Counted from the stretch's first letter, positions 52,427 to 61,822 are shown. The stretch: 64,000 bases of DNA from G963663365 sp963663365 (GCA_963663365.2 CAXXIH010000004.1:558001-622000), one strand, 5' to 3'. Numbers and translations: made by a program. Notes: generated from the sequence alone by a model not told the origin.

Positions 52427-53830
52427 TCATTTGGGAGACCATGCCGGTGAAAGCGCGTCACCTTCCGGATCGTTAAACTCCAAATGTTGTTTTAATCCGG
52501 GCGGAGGAGTCCCATCGTATGAACAAACATAGATTCTTGATTTCCCTGAACGGTCTGAACTGTAAGCCAAATACATCCCATCAGGCGACCACGCCGGATG
52601 AGAATAGTTGCCGGGGCCTTTTGTAATTTGCTTTAGATCGCTGCCATCCGGACGCACGGTGAAAATATGTCCTTCTCGCCCCCGGTAGGCATAAAAGGCA
52701 ATCAATGGCGTTGAACCGATATTGACCGGCGACCAGGCTGAGAGGTCACAGCTCATCCCGGAAACATTGCTTAGGCGGCGCTCATCACCACCTGCAAGAT
52801 CTTTGATATAAATCTGCGGACGATTACCCGAACGATCAGATGTCCAGGTCATCATTTTTGCATCCGGGGAGAAGGATGGTGATGTATCAATCCCGGGGGT
52901 ATTGGTAATTCGCTTGGTCACCCTCGGCTTAATATCCGGTTTCATGAGATAGATTTCCGGGCTTCCGGTCCATGAAAGCGACACAGCCAGCTCATCCAAA
53001 TTGGAGGGATTCCAGGTTGGAGTGATGTTATTGCCCTTAAACCGGGCTAATTCCGAAAGCCGCGCTCCGGCCGGCGCATAGAGCCGGTGCAAATAGATAT
53101 CCGCCCAACCTCTGCGGAATGAAACATACGCCAGATTCCGGGCATCCGGTGACCAGGCCGGTGACATAGTAATCGAGCCGTAATTCGTAACCGAAAACCG
53201 TGACGATGGGTGAAAATCGTAATCGACTAAATTGATCTCTTTGGTGTTCCCCTTTTTAAGCACATAAGCCAAACGGGTTTGCGCAATGCCCTGCCGTTGC
53301 GCCAGGTTTTCGACAAGAGTATCTGATAAGCCGTGCACCGCAGAGCGAAAACTAAGAGTAGCAACAGGACCTGCGGTCAATGTCTGCAGTGACCGCATGG
53401 CCAAAATGTCATCCACCTTAATTGTAAGCCGTACCTGATCTCCCGAACCTTGGATAGTGGGCCAAAGCACGTAATACGCACCAATCTCACGCCAGGCTGC
53501 ATAGTCTGTTTTCCCGGCACTCACATCCTGTTGCGCTTGGCCGCGGATACGCGGCCCCTTATCCCGAACCCGAAAATTAGGCCCGTGCATATTGCGGCTT
53601 AATGACAAGTCATACGCCAAAATACGGACTGCCGTTGTGGCGATCTGTTCCGCATTGGCAAAACTGCCCGCCACCGTGGGAGGCGCAATGGCTACGGGTA
53701 TGGATACAGGGGTTTTGCCGATAAGCACCGGCTCTTCGAACTCATCTGAATCTTGTCCCGCCGCGAGCAAAGGCAAAAGGACAAAAAAAACAGCGAGACG
53801 CAAGATGCTTTTCCAATGCTGCCTATTCAA
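52427..53830 (-). CDS. tolB: TolB-like periplasmic beta-propeller, copy 1
   Basis: 467 aa, signal peptide SILRLAVFFVLLPLLAAGQ. TolB N-domain (AVRILAYDLSLSRNMHGPNF, AAWREIGAYYVL) and a C-terminal propeller (WSPDARNLAYVSFRRG, SPDAKMMTWTSDRSGNRPQIY, WSPDGMYLAYSSDRSGKSRIY). The frame begins at a TTG (53851), but the TTG at 53830 has AGGAG eight bases upstream and leads directly into the signal peptide, so I use it. Follows the tolA/tonB gene by 96 bp on the same strand in a Tol-type operon. Pal, its usual partner, is not seen. Confidence 0.9.
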   Translation of the reverse strand: MNRQHWKSILRLAVFFVLLPLLAAGQDSDEFEEPVLIGKTPVSIPVAIAPPTVAGSFANAEQIATTAVRILAYDLSLSRNMHGPNFRVRDKGPRIRGQAQQDVSAGKTDYAAWREIGAYYVLWPTIQGSGDQVRLTIKVDDILAMRSLQTLTAGPVATLSFRSAVHGLSDTLVENLAQRQGIAQTRLAYVLKKGNTKEINLVDYDFHPSSRFSVTNYGSITMSPAWSPDARNLAYVSFRRGWADIYLHRLYAPAGARLSELARFKGNNITPTWNPSNLDELAVSLSWTGSPEIYLMKPDIKPRVTKRITNTPGIDTSPSFSPDAKMMTWTSDRSGNRPQIYIKDLAGGDERRLSNVSGMSCDLSAWSPVNIGSTPLIAFYAYRGREGHIFTVRPDGSDLKQITKGPGNYSHPAWSPDGMYLAYSSDRSGKSRIYVCSYDGTPPPGLKQHLEFNDPEGDALSPAWSPK

Positions 53831-53926
53831 CGTGTCGTCTCCTGACTTCAAACCTGAAGGTTATGTCGCGGATCATGGTACCCGGAGCTCTATAAAAATC
53901 GAAAGCATCACCAAGAACACGTCAGG

Positions 53927-54661
53927 TTATTCGATTGGACGTCCCAACTTGAACCGGTATCGGACTCCTGCCGTTCCACCTTGTAATGACTCGGCGGGAG
54001 GGGGCTCACTATGTTTGCCCACGGCTTCGATCGCCTCTACTACCGAGTCATCCAATTCGCTCCACCCGGATCCACTGAGTATTCGAACATTGACAATATA
54101 ACCATTGGCCCGAATCTGAAATTCAACACGGCCTTCCAGGTCATAATCTGCATTTGTGCGTGCCGTGGGCACATTCCATTTGGCTTGAATCGCACGTGTC
54201 AAACGGTCCAAATATCCCGGATCTCGATGCCCGCTATTTGTAAATTCGATAGGAGCGGCGGATTGCACAGGAGTACTGACCGCCACGGGTTGCGGCTCGA
54301 CATCCGTAATCGATTTCATATTTGGGGGCCGCGTGGGGATTGGCGTACGAGTCGGCTTAGGCTTTTTCTTAGTGGGCGTCGGCTTGGTAATCGGCTTGAT
54401 CGGTGTGCGCCGCGGTTTCCTTAAAAGTTTCTTTAACGCTTCCTTATCGTCGTCTTTGGGTTGTTCCTTCTCCACTTTCGGAGGATCGGGCTTAGGCGGT
54501 TCCGGTTTTTGTTCAGGCTCCGGTGGAACCTCTTGAATAATTTGGACTGCAATCGCTTGCTCGAGATTGGGATGATGCCGGTTAGGGGTGAAGGCGAGTG
54601 CCACCAGCACCATGATGTGCAAGAAAACCGATATGGCAATCGCTCTGGTCATATTTCTCAT
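53927..54661 (-). CDS. TolA/TonB-type energy-transducing protein
   Basis: 244 aa: N-terminal membrane helix (AIAISVFLHIMVLVALAFT), a Pro/Lys/Glu-rich periplasm-spanning linker (EPEQKPEPPKPDPPKVEKEQ and later KPTRTPIPTRPP), and a C-terminal TonB/TolA domain (YLDRLTRAIQAKWNVP, GRVEFQIRANGYIVNVRIL, ELDDSVVEAIEAV). Its linker is Pro/Thr-rich instead of the Ala/Lys-rich long helix of enterobacterial TolA, so it looks TonB-like. Position between tolR and tolB makes TolA the likely role. A second in-frame ATG lies three codons in. Confidence 0.85.
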   Translation of the reverse strand: MRNMTRAIAISVFLHIMVLVALAFTPNRHHPNLEQAIAVQIIQEVPPEPEQKPEPPKPDPPKVEKEQPKDDDKEALKKLLRKPRRTPIKPITKPTPTKKKPKPTRTPIPTRPPNMKSITDVEPQPVAVSTPVQSAAPIEFTNSGHRDPGYLDRLTRAIQAKWNVPTARTNADYDLEGRVEFQIRANGYIVNVRILSGSGWSELDDSVVEAIEAVGKHSEPPPAESLQGGTAGVRYRFKLGRPIE

Positions 54662-54769
54662 AGCAGCAGGCCAATCTTAAGGTTCTCGGTAGGACACCGC
54701 TGATTCTGAAATCCACTCAATCTCTATAAAACGGGTGAATGCACCCGAGGTCTTGCGGATTTACACAAC

Positions 54770-55171
54770 TTATCCCGGCTTGGTAATCATGCTGATGTTC
54801 TGAATCCCAGCTTCCTGGATAAGCGACATTACCTTGGCAAAGTCACCATACGGCACGCTCTCATCACTACGGACATGCACCGGACGCGTTGCCGACTCCG
54901 GTCCCAAGGCCGTCATCAATTCTTGTTGCAGCATTTCCATATCCGTGGTTTTGTTGTCAACCTGAATCACTCCATGAGAGTCGATCACAACCACCACAGG
55001 ATCCTTCATCGGTTTCTTGCCGCGAGCGTTCGGTAATTTGACGTTGATCGCTTGCTCCAAAAACGGCGAGACGATAATGAAGATAATTAAAAGCACTAGT
55101 GTGACATCGACCAAATTCGTGATGTTGATATCAGCCTCTACCGAGGGTCTGCGATGTTTATTCCGTGCCAT
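54770..55171 (-). CDS. tolR: TolR/ExbD biopolymer transport protein
   Basis: 133 aa with a single N-terminal membrane helix (VTLVLLIIFIIVSPFL, about residues 27-42) preceded by INITNLVDV, whose Asp is the conserved proton-path residue. A periplasmic ExbD domain follows (IDSHGVIQVDNK, RPVHVRSDESVPYGDFAKVMSLIQEAGI). TolR partners TolQ to form the ion-driven motor that energises TolA. Lies 72 bp after tolQ and 108 bp before tolA on the same strand. Ion coupling is expected to be proton-based. Confidence 0.93.
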   Translation of the reverse strand: MARNKHRRPSVEADINITNLVDVTLVLLIIFIIVSPFLEQAINVKLPNARGKKPMKDPVVVVIDSHGVIQVDNKTTDMEMLQQELMTALGPESATRPVHVRSDESVPYGDFAKVMSLIQEAGIQNISMITKPG

Positions 55172-55243
55172 GATTTTGTCGATCCGAACGCGGATTCGAT
55201 TTAATTCCGCGTTATGAATACCGATGGCTTCTGCTGCAAAAGC

Positions 55244-56035
55244 CTATTTCTTGCCTTTGGTCTTTGGCGTGCCGGCCTTCCAAGTTCCGGCTACACCCAT
55301 TTCTTCCACATAACGAACCTGACGCTCGAAACTATTGAGGATTTGCCCTGCAAAATGCTCGAGTTCTTGTTCGATTGCATTTACGCGCCGTACAACCGCG
55401 TTATGAGCCACAACTGCGGGAACGGCAACCAATAGACCGGCAATCGTTGTTAATAACGCTTCAGCCATACCGGGCGCTACCGTTTTAAGACCAGGGGATT
55501 CTTCAACATGGATCGCTTGAAATGTTGAAAAAACACCCCAAACCGTGCCTAAAAGCCCCAAAAGCGGGGAGATGTTGGCGGTCGTGGCCAAAAAAGTCAC
55601 GCCCCATTCCCACATAGTCCGTTCGGCATCGATGGCTCTATCGAGCGTTCTTTCCAGCGCCGGGCCAATTGGCTTTTCTGAAATAAGAGTGCCGGTTTGC
55701 GAATCCAAGCTGGTCCAAAGCCGCAGTTCTTCATAGGCGGCCACAAAAATCCGGGAAGGACTGTTACGGGCAATGATTCCCTCGCGGGAGAGAACCATGA
55801 TATCTCCTCCGGTTTCTTGAAACCGCTTGCGAAAACTGGTCCCGAGGCGTTTCTCGTTTTTCAGATCGATCAGCTTCTTAATCACCACGGCCCACGTAAA
55901 CACGGACAAGATGAAAAGCGTGATATAGATCGCTTTCGCAAACCCACTACTATCAAGAACACGTGACAACGCATCCGCAAACGTAGGTGTTGCAGCGATC
56001 AAGGAAAAAAGCGTTAAAACAGGGAGTGAATTCAT
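55244..56035 (-). CDS. tolQ: TolQ/ExbB proton channel protein
   Basis: 263 aa, three membrane helices: near residues 34-53 (IYITLFILSVFTWAVVIKK), 145-165 (TFLATTANISPLLGLLGTVW region) and 190-212 (LLTTIAGLLVAVPAVVAHN). The conserved TolQ stretch GLLGTVWGVFSTFQ and PGMAEALLTTIAGLLVAVPA are clear. With TolR it forms the motor of the Tol system, used for outer-membrane constriction at division. A short N-terminal signal-like helix (VLTLFSLIAATPTFADALS) is unusual and may be the first membrane segment in this lineage. Confidence 0.93.
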   Translation of the reverse strand: MNSLPVLTLFSLIAATPTFADALSRVLDSSGFAKAIYITLFILSVFTWAVVIKKLIDLKNEKRLGTSFRKRFQETGGDIMVLSREGIIARNSPSRIFVAAYEELRLWTSLDSQTGTLISEKPIGPALERTLDRAIDAERTMWEWGVTFLATTANISPLLGLLGTVWGVFSTFQAIHVEESPGLKTVAPGMAEALLTTIAGLLVAVPAVVAHNAVVRRVNAIEQELEHFAGQILNSFERQVRYVEEMGVAGTWKAGTPKTKGKK

Positions 56036-56105
56036 GGCAAACCATATGCGGCGGCAACAGCCTCAACCGAGATCAATGCATAAAAATCCGCGCATGATGC
56101 GCAGA

Positions 56106-56855
56106 TCATTTGGGTACTTTCAGTTTTTGTCCAACACGGATTTGATTCGGATTTGTAATCCCATTCAAATCTTGAAGAGCACTCGTGCTCACGCCGAGCT
56201 GGCTGGATATCTTTGAAAGCGAATCGCCGGGCTGAACGGTATAAGTCTCACCGCTATCCGAAAGTCCGCCGCCGGATGGTGTTTCGATCCCAACGGCCTT
56301 TTGAATATCGCTATAAAGCCCGGACATTTCCCGATCCAGGGATAACAGACGCTGATTGACTTGATCACGCAAACTGTTTAATGCCTGTTCAGATGCCGCT
56401 CGATTGCTTTCCGTTTGCCGCGCAATTTCGTCGATCCGGCCTCGAAGTTCGTCCATAGAACGATTCAAGTCCTGCATCTGCTGCAAAAGAGAATCGCGCA
56501 CCTGGGCACGAGCTTGGGCATCTTGTTCCTGGTTATCACGAACAGCTAAACGAAGCGATTCCAGGTCGCGCTCCGTTGCCAAAAGTTCCTTATTGACATC
56601 TTCCACACGCTCGGAGAGTTCACCTTGCGCTCGATGAATCTGCTCAAAAATGTCGCTGACCGTACCCGAAACCTGATCAATTGATGTCATCGTTTCCTTT
56701 GAATCCCTTTGAGAACGGGACTCAAGGCGATTGATCTGGTGGTCGAGGGCAGCAATCTGAGCCTGCATCTGGTCCAGTTGTTCGGTGTTCGTACAACCGG
56801 ACAGAAGTATCAATACAGGTAGGATGAACACCAGAGTGAAGCCGGTGCGTATCAT
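56106..56855 (-). CDS. LysM-domain coiled-coil lipoprotein
   Basis: 249-residue predicted lipoprotein. Lipobox VLILLSGCTN (Cys near residue 21), a coiled coil from about 25 to 185 (QLDQMQAQIAALDHQINRLE, RAQGELSERVEDVNKELLAT, LLQQMQDLNRSMDELRGRID), then a C-terminal LysM domain of about 45 residues (YTVQPGDSLSKISSQLGVST, NPNQIRVGQKLKVP) that binds peptidoglycan. GGAGG precedes the ATG. It is the first gene in the leftward Tol cluster, 70 bp before tolQ. Its topology (lipid anchor, coiled coil, peptidoglycan-binding end) suggests it could connect membrane and wall as Pal does; Pal itself is absent from the window. Confidence 0.85.
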   Translation of the reverse strand: MIRTGFTLVFILPVLILLSGCTNTEQLDQMQAQIAALDHQINRLESRSQRDSKETMTSIDQVSGTVSDIFEQIHRAQGELSERVEDVNKELLATERDLESLRLAVRDNQEQDAQARAQVRDSLLQQMQDLNRSMDELRGRIDEIARQTESNRAASEQALNSLRDQVNQRLLSLDREMSGLYSDIQKAVGIETPSGGGLSDSGETYTVQPGDSLSKISSQLGVSTSALQDLNGITNPNQIRVGQKLKVPK

Positions 56856-57089
56856 AGGATTCCTCCAAATTCATCCACCCCGATTACCCTGCACGGGCCT
56901 AACTTTAACATTCACACCCCCTCAGAACCAGTAAAGATTAGCGGATTCACTAGCATTGAACGGTTCTGTAGCCATTAGAGATACGTTCCTCAGGCTCACA
57001 ATCGTTATACAGTGTTCCAAGAGACCTGCGACAAGGCTCATCAAGCCCACGTGGGAGTGAAAAGTACACCTGACAAATGCGGCGAATTC

Positions 57090-57611
57090 ATGGCTGAATC
57101 TGAACGCGAAGATATTACTTTCACTGATCGTGAGAAAGAAGAAATAGACCGCCATTTTGTGGCCACGGTGTTTGTGGTGCAAAATGACCGGCTCCTATTG
57201 CTTTGGCACAACAAAATGCAGATGTGGTTGCCCCCGGGAGGCCATATCGAGCCGGGAGAACTTCCTGATGAAGCCGCAATCCGCGAAGTCCGCGAGGAGA
57301 CCGGCTTGGAAGTCCTGTTACTGCCGGTTGAAGAACGGCGATACAACCGGGTGGCGGTGCTGCATCGCCCTTTTTTGGTGCAGCTCGAAGACATTGCCCC
57401 GGGACACCAGCATATGGATTTGATCTATCTGGCCACGCCCATCGGCGGCAACCTGTGCTGCAATCAAGATGAGGCGGCCCAATTACGTTGGTTCGATGCA
57501 GAAACCTTGGCGGATGGGGAGATATCGCCCGCCGTGCGCGACTTTGGACGCGAGGCAATCGTTGCAGTTCGTGGAAGCTTAACGGATATTTCAAGTATCG
57601 AAAAAACTTAG
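57090..57611 (+). CDS. Nudix hydrolase
   Basis: 173-residue Nudix pyrophosphohydrolase. The full Nudix box GX5EX7REVxEETGL is visible: GGHIEPGELPDEAAIREVRE, then ETGLEV. FVATVFVVQNDRLLLLWHN precedes it. The substrate class cannot be read from the sequence; nucleoside diphosphate derivatives are typical. The frame is open from a GTG at 57012, but the preceding 26 codons look non-coding; the ATG at 57090 (MAESEREDI) gives the expected start. Diverges from the LysM gene. Confidence 0.88.
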   Translation: MAESEREDITFTDREKEEIDRHFVATVFVVQNDRLLLLWHNKMQMWLPPGGHIEPGELPDEAAIREVREETGLEVLLLPVEERRYNRVAVLHRPFLVQLEDIAPGHQHMDLIYLATPIGGNLCCNQDEAAQLRWFDAETLADGEISPAVRDFGREAIVAVRGSLTDISSIEKT

Positions 57612-57672
57612 CCACGTTTACGAACACATCGTTTTATCCTCGTCTACCCGAAACGGCTCGAAGCAGGTATGA

Positions 57673-58968
57673 TTGAAGTCTCTCAAAAAACTAGAGTTTG
57701 CGGCCATTTCTATGAGTTCTAGCCACGCCGACCCCTGTCGTGAAATTCTCGCCGGTCTCGGTAAGGAAGATTATACGTTTACCGGTGAACCCGTGCGCGT
57801 CAGCGCTGAAGGATACCGTTCTCTGCTCGAGGATATGGTCAGGGAAGCGCGGCGGTTGGCGGGTATTTTGGCGATCTATATGGATGAGACGTCATTCGGT
57901 CACTCCATATCTCAGATCAAACTCTTGGTGGTATATGACGCCGACACCTGTGACGAATACAACCTCAAATTCGACGAAGTCATCCGCATCATCGGAACAC
58001 GTAATATTCTCGATGAGGATTACCTGTCGGTCGATTCTCAACTTTTAGAAAACATCATCAAGTTCGATTGCCTGCTCCAGCCCCAATGGGTCATGGGCCG
58101 GAAAATCGCCATTCAACCGCCGCCAAGCTCGGAACTGCGTTTCTTTAACATTTCCCGTGTACTGGATCTCTTGGCATCCGGCTTCCTGCACGATTTCTTC
58201 CGCTGGGAAGTCGAACGGAATGTAAAAACACGCGAGGCCCTTTGGACTTTGAAGCGGCTGCGCCGTTTGCTGGATCTGACGAAAGTCATTCTTAGGCGGG
58301 AACAATTCCCACGTTGGGATAAGTACATGGATATGGTCTTTACCATGTGCGATAGCTGGTTCGATCTTGGAATCGAGCGTTACCGCATGCTCATGGATAG
58401 CCTGCGTGAGGGATTCTGTATCCTGATGGAGCTAATTGACGAACTGCGGCGCTATTTCGAACGCGCCCGGGTTGTCAACCTGCAACTGGATGAGACGGTT
58501 CCGCCCCCCCAAGCGCTCTTGGTCACCGACCGGTTGATTACCATCTTTACAAGCGATTGGTCTCCAGCTCTCGCTTTAGAAAAGATGCTCGAGTACCGGA
58601 AGACTTTAGGGCAATTTGTAAGCGTCTTGCCCGCCAGCATGGGATTGCAAATGTACGAATACGCCAAAGGTAAGCATCCCTTTGCGCGTTATATCGCTTC
58701 GTGTTTCGGTGTGGATGGCCTATCCGGAAACATGGAACGCAGCTACATCTCTTGGGAGCGGGCCAAAGTCCTTAATCATTACTTGGAATTCAAAAATCAA
58801 TTGGGATTGCCTCTGCAAGACGAAATAATTTTTGACTGTAACCTTCGTAGCGGATCCACATTGGCCAAAGCCGCCAGTGTCATGAATTCCCAAAAGAACC
58901 GCGCCCGCCTCAAACGGCTTCAGCGAATCTTCCGCGGCGAAGAGGATATTGACGGCGCATTTACCTGA
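57673..58968 (+). CDS. Hypothetical protein, 431 aa
   Basis: I do not recognise this protein. It is soluble without signal or long hydrophobic segments. The first 150 residues (ILAIYMDETSFGHSISQIKL, LLVVYDADTCDEYNLKFDEVI, LENIIKFDCLLQPQW) look like alternating strands and helices, slightly like nucleotidyltransferase-fold proteins; the remainder is helical and rich in Arg, Trp and Asp (WEVERNVKTREALWTLKRLR, ITIFTSDWSPALALEKMLEY). C-terminal segment RARLKRLQRIFRGEEDIDG is basic then acidic. Start uncertain: TTG 57673 with AGG, or ATG 57712 without a ribosome site. Lies 107 bp before the AlkA-like gene. Confidence 0.65.
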   Translation: MKSLKKLEFAAISMSSSHADPCREILAGLGKEDYTFTGEPVRVSAEGYRSLLEDMVREARRLAGILAIYMDETSFGHSISQIKLLVVYDADTCDEYNLKFDEVIRIIGTRNILDEDYLSVDSQLLENIIKFDCLLQPQWVMGRKIAIQPPPSSELRFFNISRVLDLLASGFLHDFFRWEVERNVKTREALWTLKRLRRLLDLTKVILRREQFPRWDKYMDMVFTMCDSWFDLGIERYRMLMDSLREGFCILMELIDELRRYFERARVVNLQLDETVPPPQALLVTDRLITIFTSDWSPALALEKMLEYRKTLGQFVSVLPASMGLQMYEYAKGKHPFARYIASCFGVDGLSGNMERSYISWERAKVLNHYLEFKNQLGLPLQDEIIFDCNLRSGSTLAKAASVMNSQKNRARLKRLQRIFRGEEDIDGAFT

Positions 58969-59075
58969 TACGCCCCGCGCTTGCACCGTAACGAGCCCTT
59001 TTACATAAAGCCGGACGGAACAAGCGATACCAATAAAACCTCTATTGCATTTTACATTCACTTCTTCGGAGCCTC

Positions 59076-60008
59076 ATGCGCAGCTGTACATGGACTCACC
59101 ACGTCAAAAAACCATTCCGCTTGCGGGCTACGGTCATTTCACATGGATGGTGCGAAGTCCCTCCCATGGAATGGGATGAGGCCAAGCAGGAGTTCTATAC
59201 GGCGGAACGGATCGGCGATGATCTTTATCTTATCTGTGTCAAAGAGAAAGAGATCACACGAACAGATGTGACACTGAAAGCCGTAGCACATGGCCCTCAA
59301 AATACTTCTTCAATTAAACATGAATTGCGGCAACGCGTGGAACGAATTCTCCGATTGGATGCCGAGCTAAAAGGCTTCTATGCAATTTGCCGCAAAGAGC
59401 CGCTCTTGCGCCGTATTCCCAAAGAAGGCGCGGGAAGAATCCTGCGGGGCAGCGATCTATTTGCGGATTTAGTCAAAGGTATATGCGGGACCAATATCGC
59501 ATGGAAACAAGCAGTGCGCATGATGCACCGTTTAGCCACGCTTGGTCCCAGCCATTCTCTTCGGCCCGATTTGCATGCATTCCCTACCGCCCAGGAAATT
59601 GTCGATGCCGGACTCCATTTTCTAACCGATGAAGTGCGGCTTGGTTACCGCGCGGAATTTATCTACACCTTTGCGCAACAAGTTGTGGCAGGGGAATTCG
59701 ACGTTGAAGAATTAAGAGCCATTGAAAAAGATGCGGACTCGGACTCATTGGCAAAAGCCTATATGCGCGTGAAAGGCATCGGCAAAACAACCGCAAATTA
59801 TCTATTGAGCATGGCAGGGCATTATGATCGCCTGGCTATTGACAGCGCGGTAATTAATTACTGCCGGGACCACTATTTCGATGGCCGTAAGCCTGCACCG
59901 AAAGAAGTCGAAAAACTCTTCGAATCGTACGGGAAATGGCGTGCCTTGGTCTGGTGGTTCGAACTCTGGCAAAACTACGTAGAAAACAACCCTTTGGGAC
60001 CGGTTTAA
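59076..60008 (+). CDS. AlkA/OGG-type HhH-GPD DNA glycosylase
   Basis: 310 aa with an N-terminal beta-rich domain like AlkA/OGG (residues 1-70) and a helical HhH-GPD domain. The key motif is VKGIGKTTANYLLSMAGHYDR (about residue 230), followed by LAIDSAVINYC with the catalytic Asp. In OGG1 the HhH carries a catalytic Lys (GVGTKVADC); here that position is Thr and the block reads like AlkA's GIGRWTANY, so a monofunctional alkylated-base glycosylase is more likely. GGAG precedes the ATG. Involved in base excision repair; substrate unconfirmed. Confidence 0.82.
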   Translation: MRSCTWTHHVKKPFRLRATVISHGWCEVPPMEWDEAKQEFYTAERIGDDLYLICVKEKEITRTDVTLKAVAHGPQNTSSIKHELRQRVERILRLDAELKGFYAICRKEPLLRRIPKEGAGRILRGSDLFADLVKGICGTNIAWKQAVRMMHRLATLGPSHSLRPDLHAFPTAQEIVDAGLHFLTDEVRLGYRAEFIYTFAQQVVAGEFDVEELRAIEKDADSDSLAKAYMRVKGIGKTTANYLLSMAGHYDRLAIDSAVINYCRDHYFDGRKPAPKEVEKLFESYGKWRALVWWFELWQNYVENNPLGPV

Positions 60009-60049
60009 ATCCGAAAATTGGCTCTGAATCCAAACTCCTGTTGGAGAGA

Positions 60050-60949
60050 CTAGTACGCAAATTCAGAACGGCGGCCGATACCGAATTTATGGCTTAAGAG
60101 CGCGGCAAAACTGTATTTCGACTGAACCACGGTCGGCAATGTGTGCGCCCGGCGAATGACGACCACATCTTCTTGACGGCAAGTGAACTGAATCTGCCCA
60201 TCTACACTGAGCATCAAATCCTGCGTGCCTTCCGGGAAAGTCAAACGGAGTTCTTCTTCACCTTTAAAAACCAAAGGACGATTAAAAAGCGAATGCGGAC
60301 AGATCGGTGTAATAACAATGGCGCGTATCTCCGGCTCCAAAATCGGACCACCCGCAGAGAGAGAGTGGCCGGTGGAACCTGTCGGCGTCGCCACGATCAA
60401 ACCGTCCGCCTTATAATTGAGCACCCTATCATTGGCATCCGAAAGCATGAGCTGCAACAAACGCCCCGATTTCGCCAATGTCACCAAAACATCATTTAGG
60501 GCTAAAGAATTGAATACTTCAGAATTTTCTTCATTTGCCTGCCTGATAATACGAACCTCGATCAGGCTGCGATTCACAATCCGGAATTTGCCGGACAAAA
60601 ACGCTTGCATCTCCGTATCAATGTCTTCATACGCATAATCTGTCAGGAAACCGAAACTCCCCAGATTAATGCCCAATACCGGCCTTGGATTAAGAGCGAC
60701 AGACCGTGCAACACCTAAAAAAGTGCCGTCTCCGCCCAAAACAATTACGGCATCGACATCGCCAATCTTTTTTGCCCGGTCGGCATCTCTGCTCTCTCCG
60801 GATGGACTTTTGCGAACATCCGCAACAACTTGCACTTCGCGATTGGCGCGACGCACAATTTCGGCTACCCGTTCAGATGCCTGCAACGCCTCGGGCTTAT
60901 CGGGGTTATACATCACCGCAATCTTATAAATGGCAGACATTTCAACCAT
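60050..60949 (-). CDS. nadK: NAD kinase NadK
   Basis: Phosphorylates NAD to NADP using ATP; 299 aa, normal. The diacylglycerol-kinase-like GGDGT motif is at residues 72-76 (VIVLGGDGTFLGVA), the NE/D region is VLVTLAKSGRLLQL (the usual NEV is diverged), and the glycine-rich DGLIVATPTGSTGHSLSAGGP plus VITPICPHSL are present. AGAGGAA precedes the ATG; a second ATG lies three codons in. Last gene of a leftward aac(3)-like/tlyA/nadK run with gaps of 24 and 30 bp; tlyA-nadK is a common bacterial pair. Confidence 0.95.
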   Translation of the reverse strand: MVEMSAIYKIAVMYNPDKPEALQASERVAEIVRRANREVQVVADVRKSPSGESRDADRAKKIGDVDAVIVLGGDGTFLGVARSVALNPRPVLGINLGSFGFLTDYAYEDIDTEMQAFLSGKFRIVNRSLIEVRIIRQANEENSEVFNSLALNDVLVTLAKSGRLLQLMLSDANDRVLNYKADGLIVATPTGSTGHSLSAGGPILEPEIRAIVITPICPHSLFNRPLVFKGEEELRLTFPEGTQDLMLSVDGQIQFTCRQEDVVVIRRAHTLPTVVQSKYSFAALLSHKFGIGRRSEFAY

Positions 60950-60973
60950 TGTTCCTCTTTCCCCATCACCGCT

Positions 60974-61792
60974 TCATACCCTATCCGTCGTACCGTACAC
61001 ACAAGACTCTATCGTCTCTTGTAGTTCCAACCGGCCTAATCCGGAAGTTCTATCAAAAACAATCTGCGCCAAAAACTCCCGGTTTCCTTCCCGGCCCAAA
61101 ATCGGGCTGGGCATAAGATTTTTGATACCCCAGCCTTGTTCCAAAATCCATGCAGCGAAATCGGTCAATACTTCGCGGTGGTCCTTAGGATCGCGCACAA
61201 TGCCGCCTTTGCCGACGCGCCCTTTGCCGATTTCAAACTGAGGCTTTACCAACACAATAGCAAAGCCTCCATCTGCAACCATGTCACGGACAACCGGCAA
61301 GACAAGACGCAGCGAAATAAAACTAAGGTCGGCCGTCACAAGTTGGACAGGCTCACCGATAGAATCCGGCTTCAACAGGCGCGCATTGGTTTTGTCATGG
61401 ATCACAATTCGGGAATCGGTGCGCAGCTTTTCATGCAGTTGGCCTGCGCCCACATCGACCGCATGAATACGGGCCGCGCCGCGCTGAAGCAGACAATCGC
61501 AAAATCCACCTGTCGATGCGCCTAAGTCTAAACAAACGAAATCGTTGATCGTGATATCCCAAGCCTCCAGGGCCGCCGCCAGTTTTTCTCCAGCCCGGCT
61601 TACAAAGGGCCGGGGCTTGGCTTTGCTGCGAAGCACTGCTTCTCGATCAACTTTGCGGCCCGGTTTGTCAATCCGCTCCTCATTAACCAGAATTAGGCCT
61701 GCACGGATCAACCGTTGCGCATCCTCCCGGCTTTCGGCCAAACCGGCCTCGGCGACAAGGACATCAAGACGTTCTGTGGAGTTACGGGGCAT
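60974..61792 (-). CDS. tlyA: TlyA-family rRNA 2'-O-methyltransferase
   Basis: 272 aa: N-terminal S4 RNA-binding domain (RLDVLVAEAGLAESREDAQRLI, NEERIDKPGRKV) then an FtsJ-type SAM methyltransferase (CLDLGASTGGFCDCLLQRGA with the SAM loop, DVGAGQLHEKLRTD, VTADLSFISLRLVL, VLVKPQFE). The K-D-K-E type set of FtsJ enzymes is partly visible (Lys in VLVKPQFE). TlyA of Mycobacterium methylates 16S and 23S rRNA; some homologues are called hemolysins. Middle gene of the aac(3)-like/tlyA/nadK operon. Confidence 0.9.
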   Translation of the reverse strand: MPRNSTERLDVLVAEAGLAESREDAQRLIRAGLILVNEERIDKPGRKVDREAVLRSKAKPRPFVSRAGEKLAAALEAWDITINDFVCLDLGASTGGFCDCLLQRGAARIHAVDVGAGQLHEKLRTDSRIVIHDKTNARLLKPDSIGEPVQLVTADLSFISLRLVLPVVRDMVADGGFAIVLVKPQFEIGKGRVGKGGIVRDPKDHREVLTDFAAWILEQGWGIKNLMPSPILGREGNREFLAQIVFDRTSGLGRLELQETIESCVYGTTDRV

Positions 61793-61822
61793 GGCAAAAC
61801 AAGGACGCGAAAAATCCCGCGT

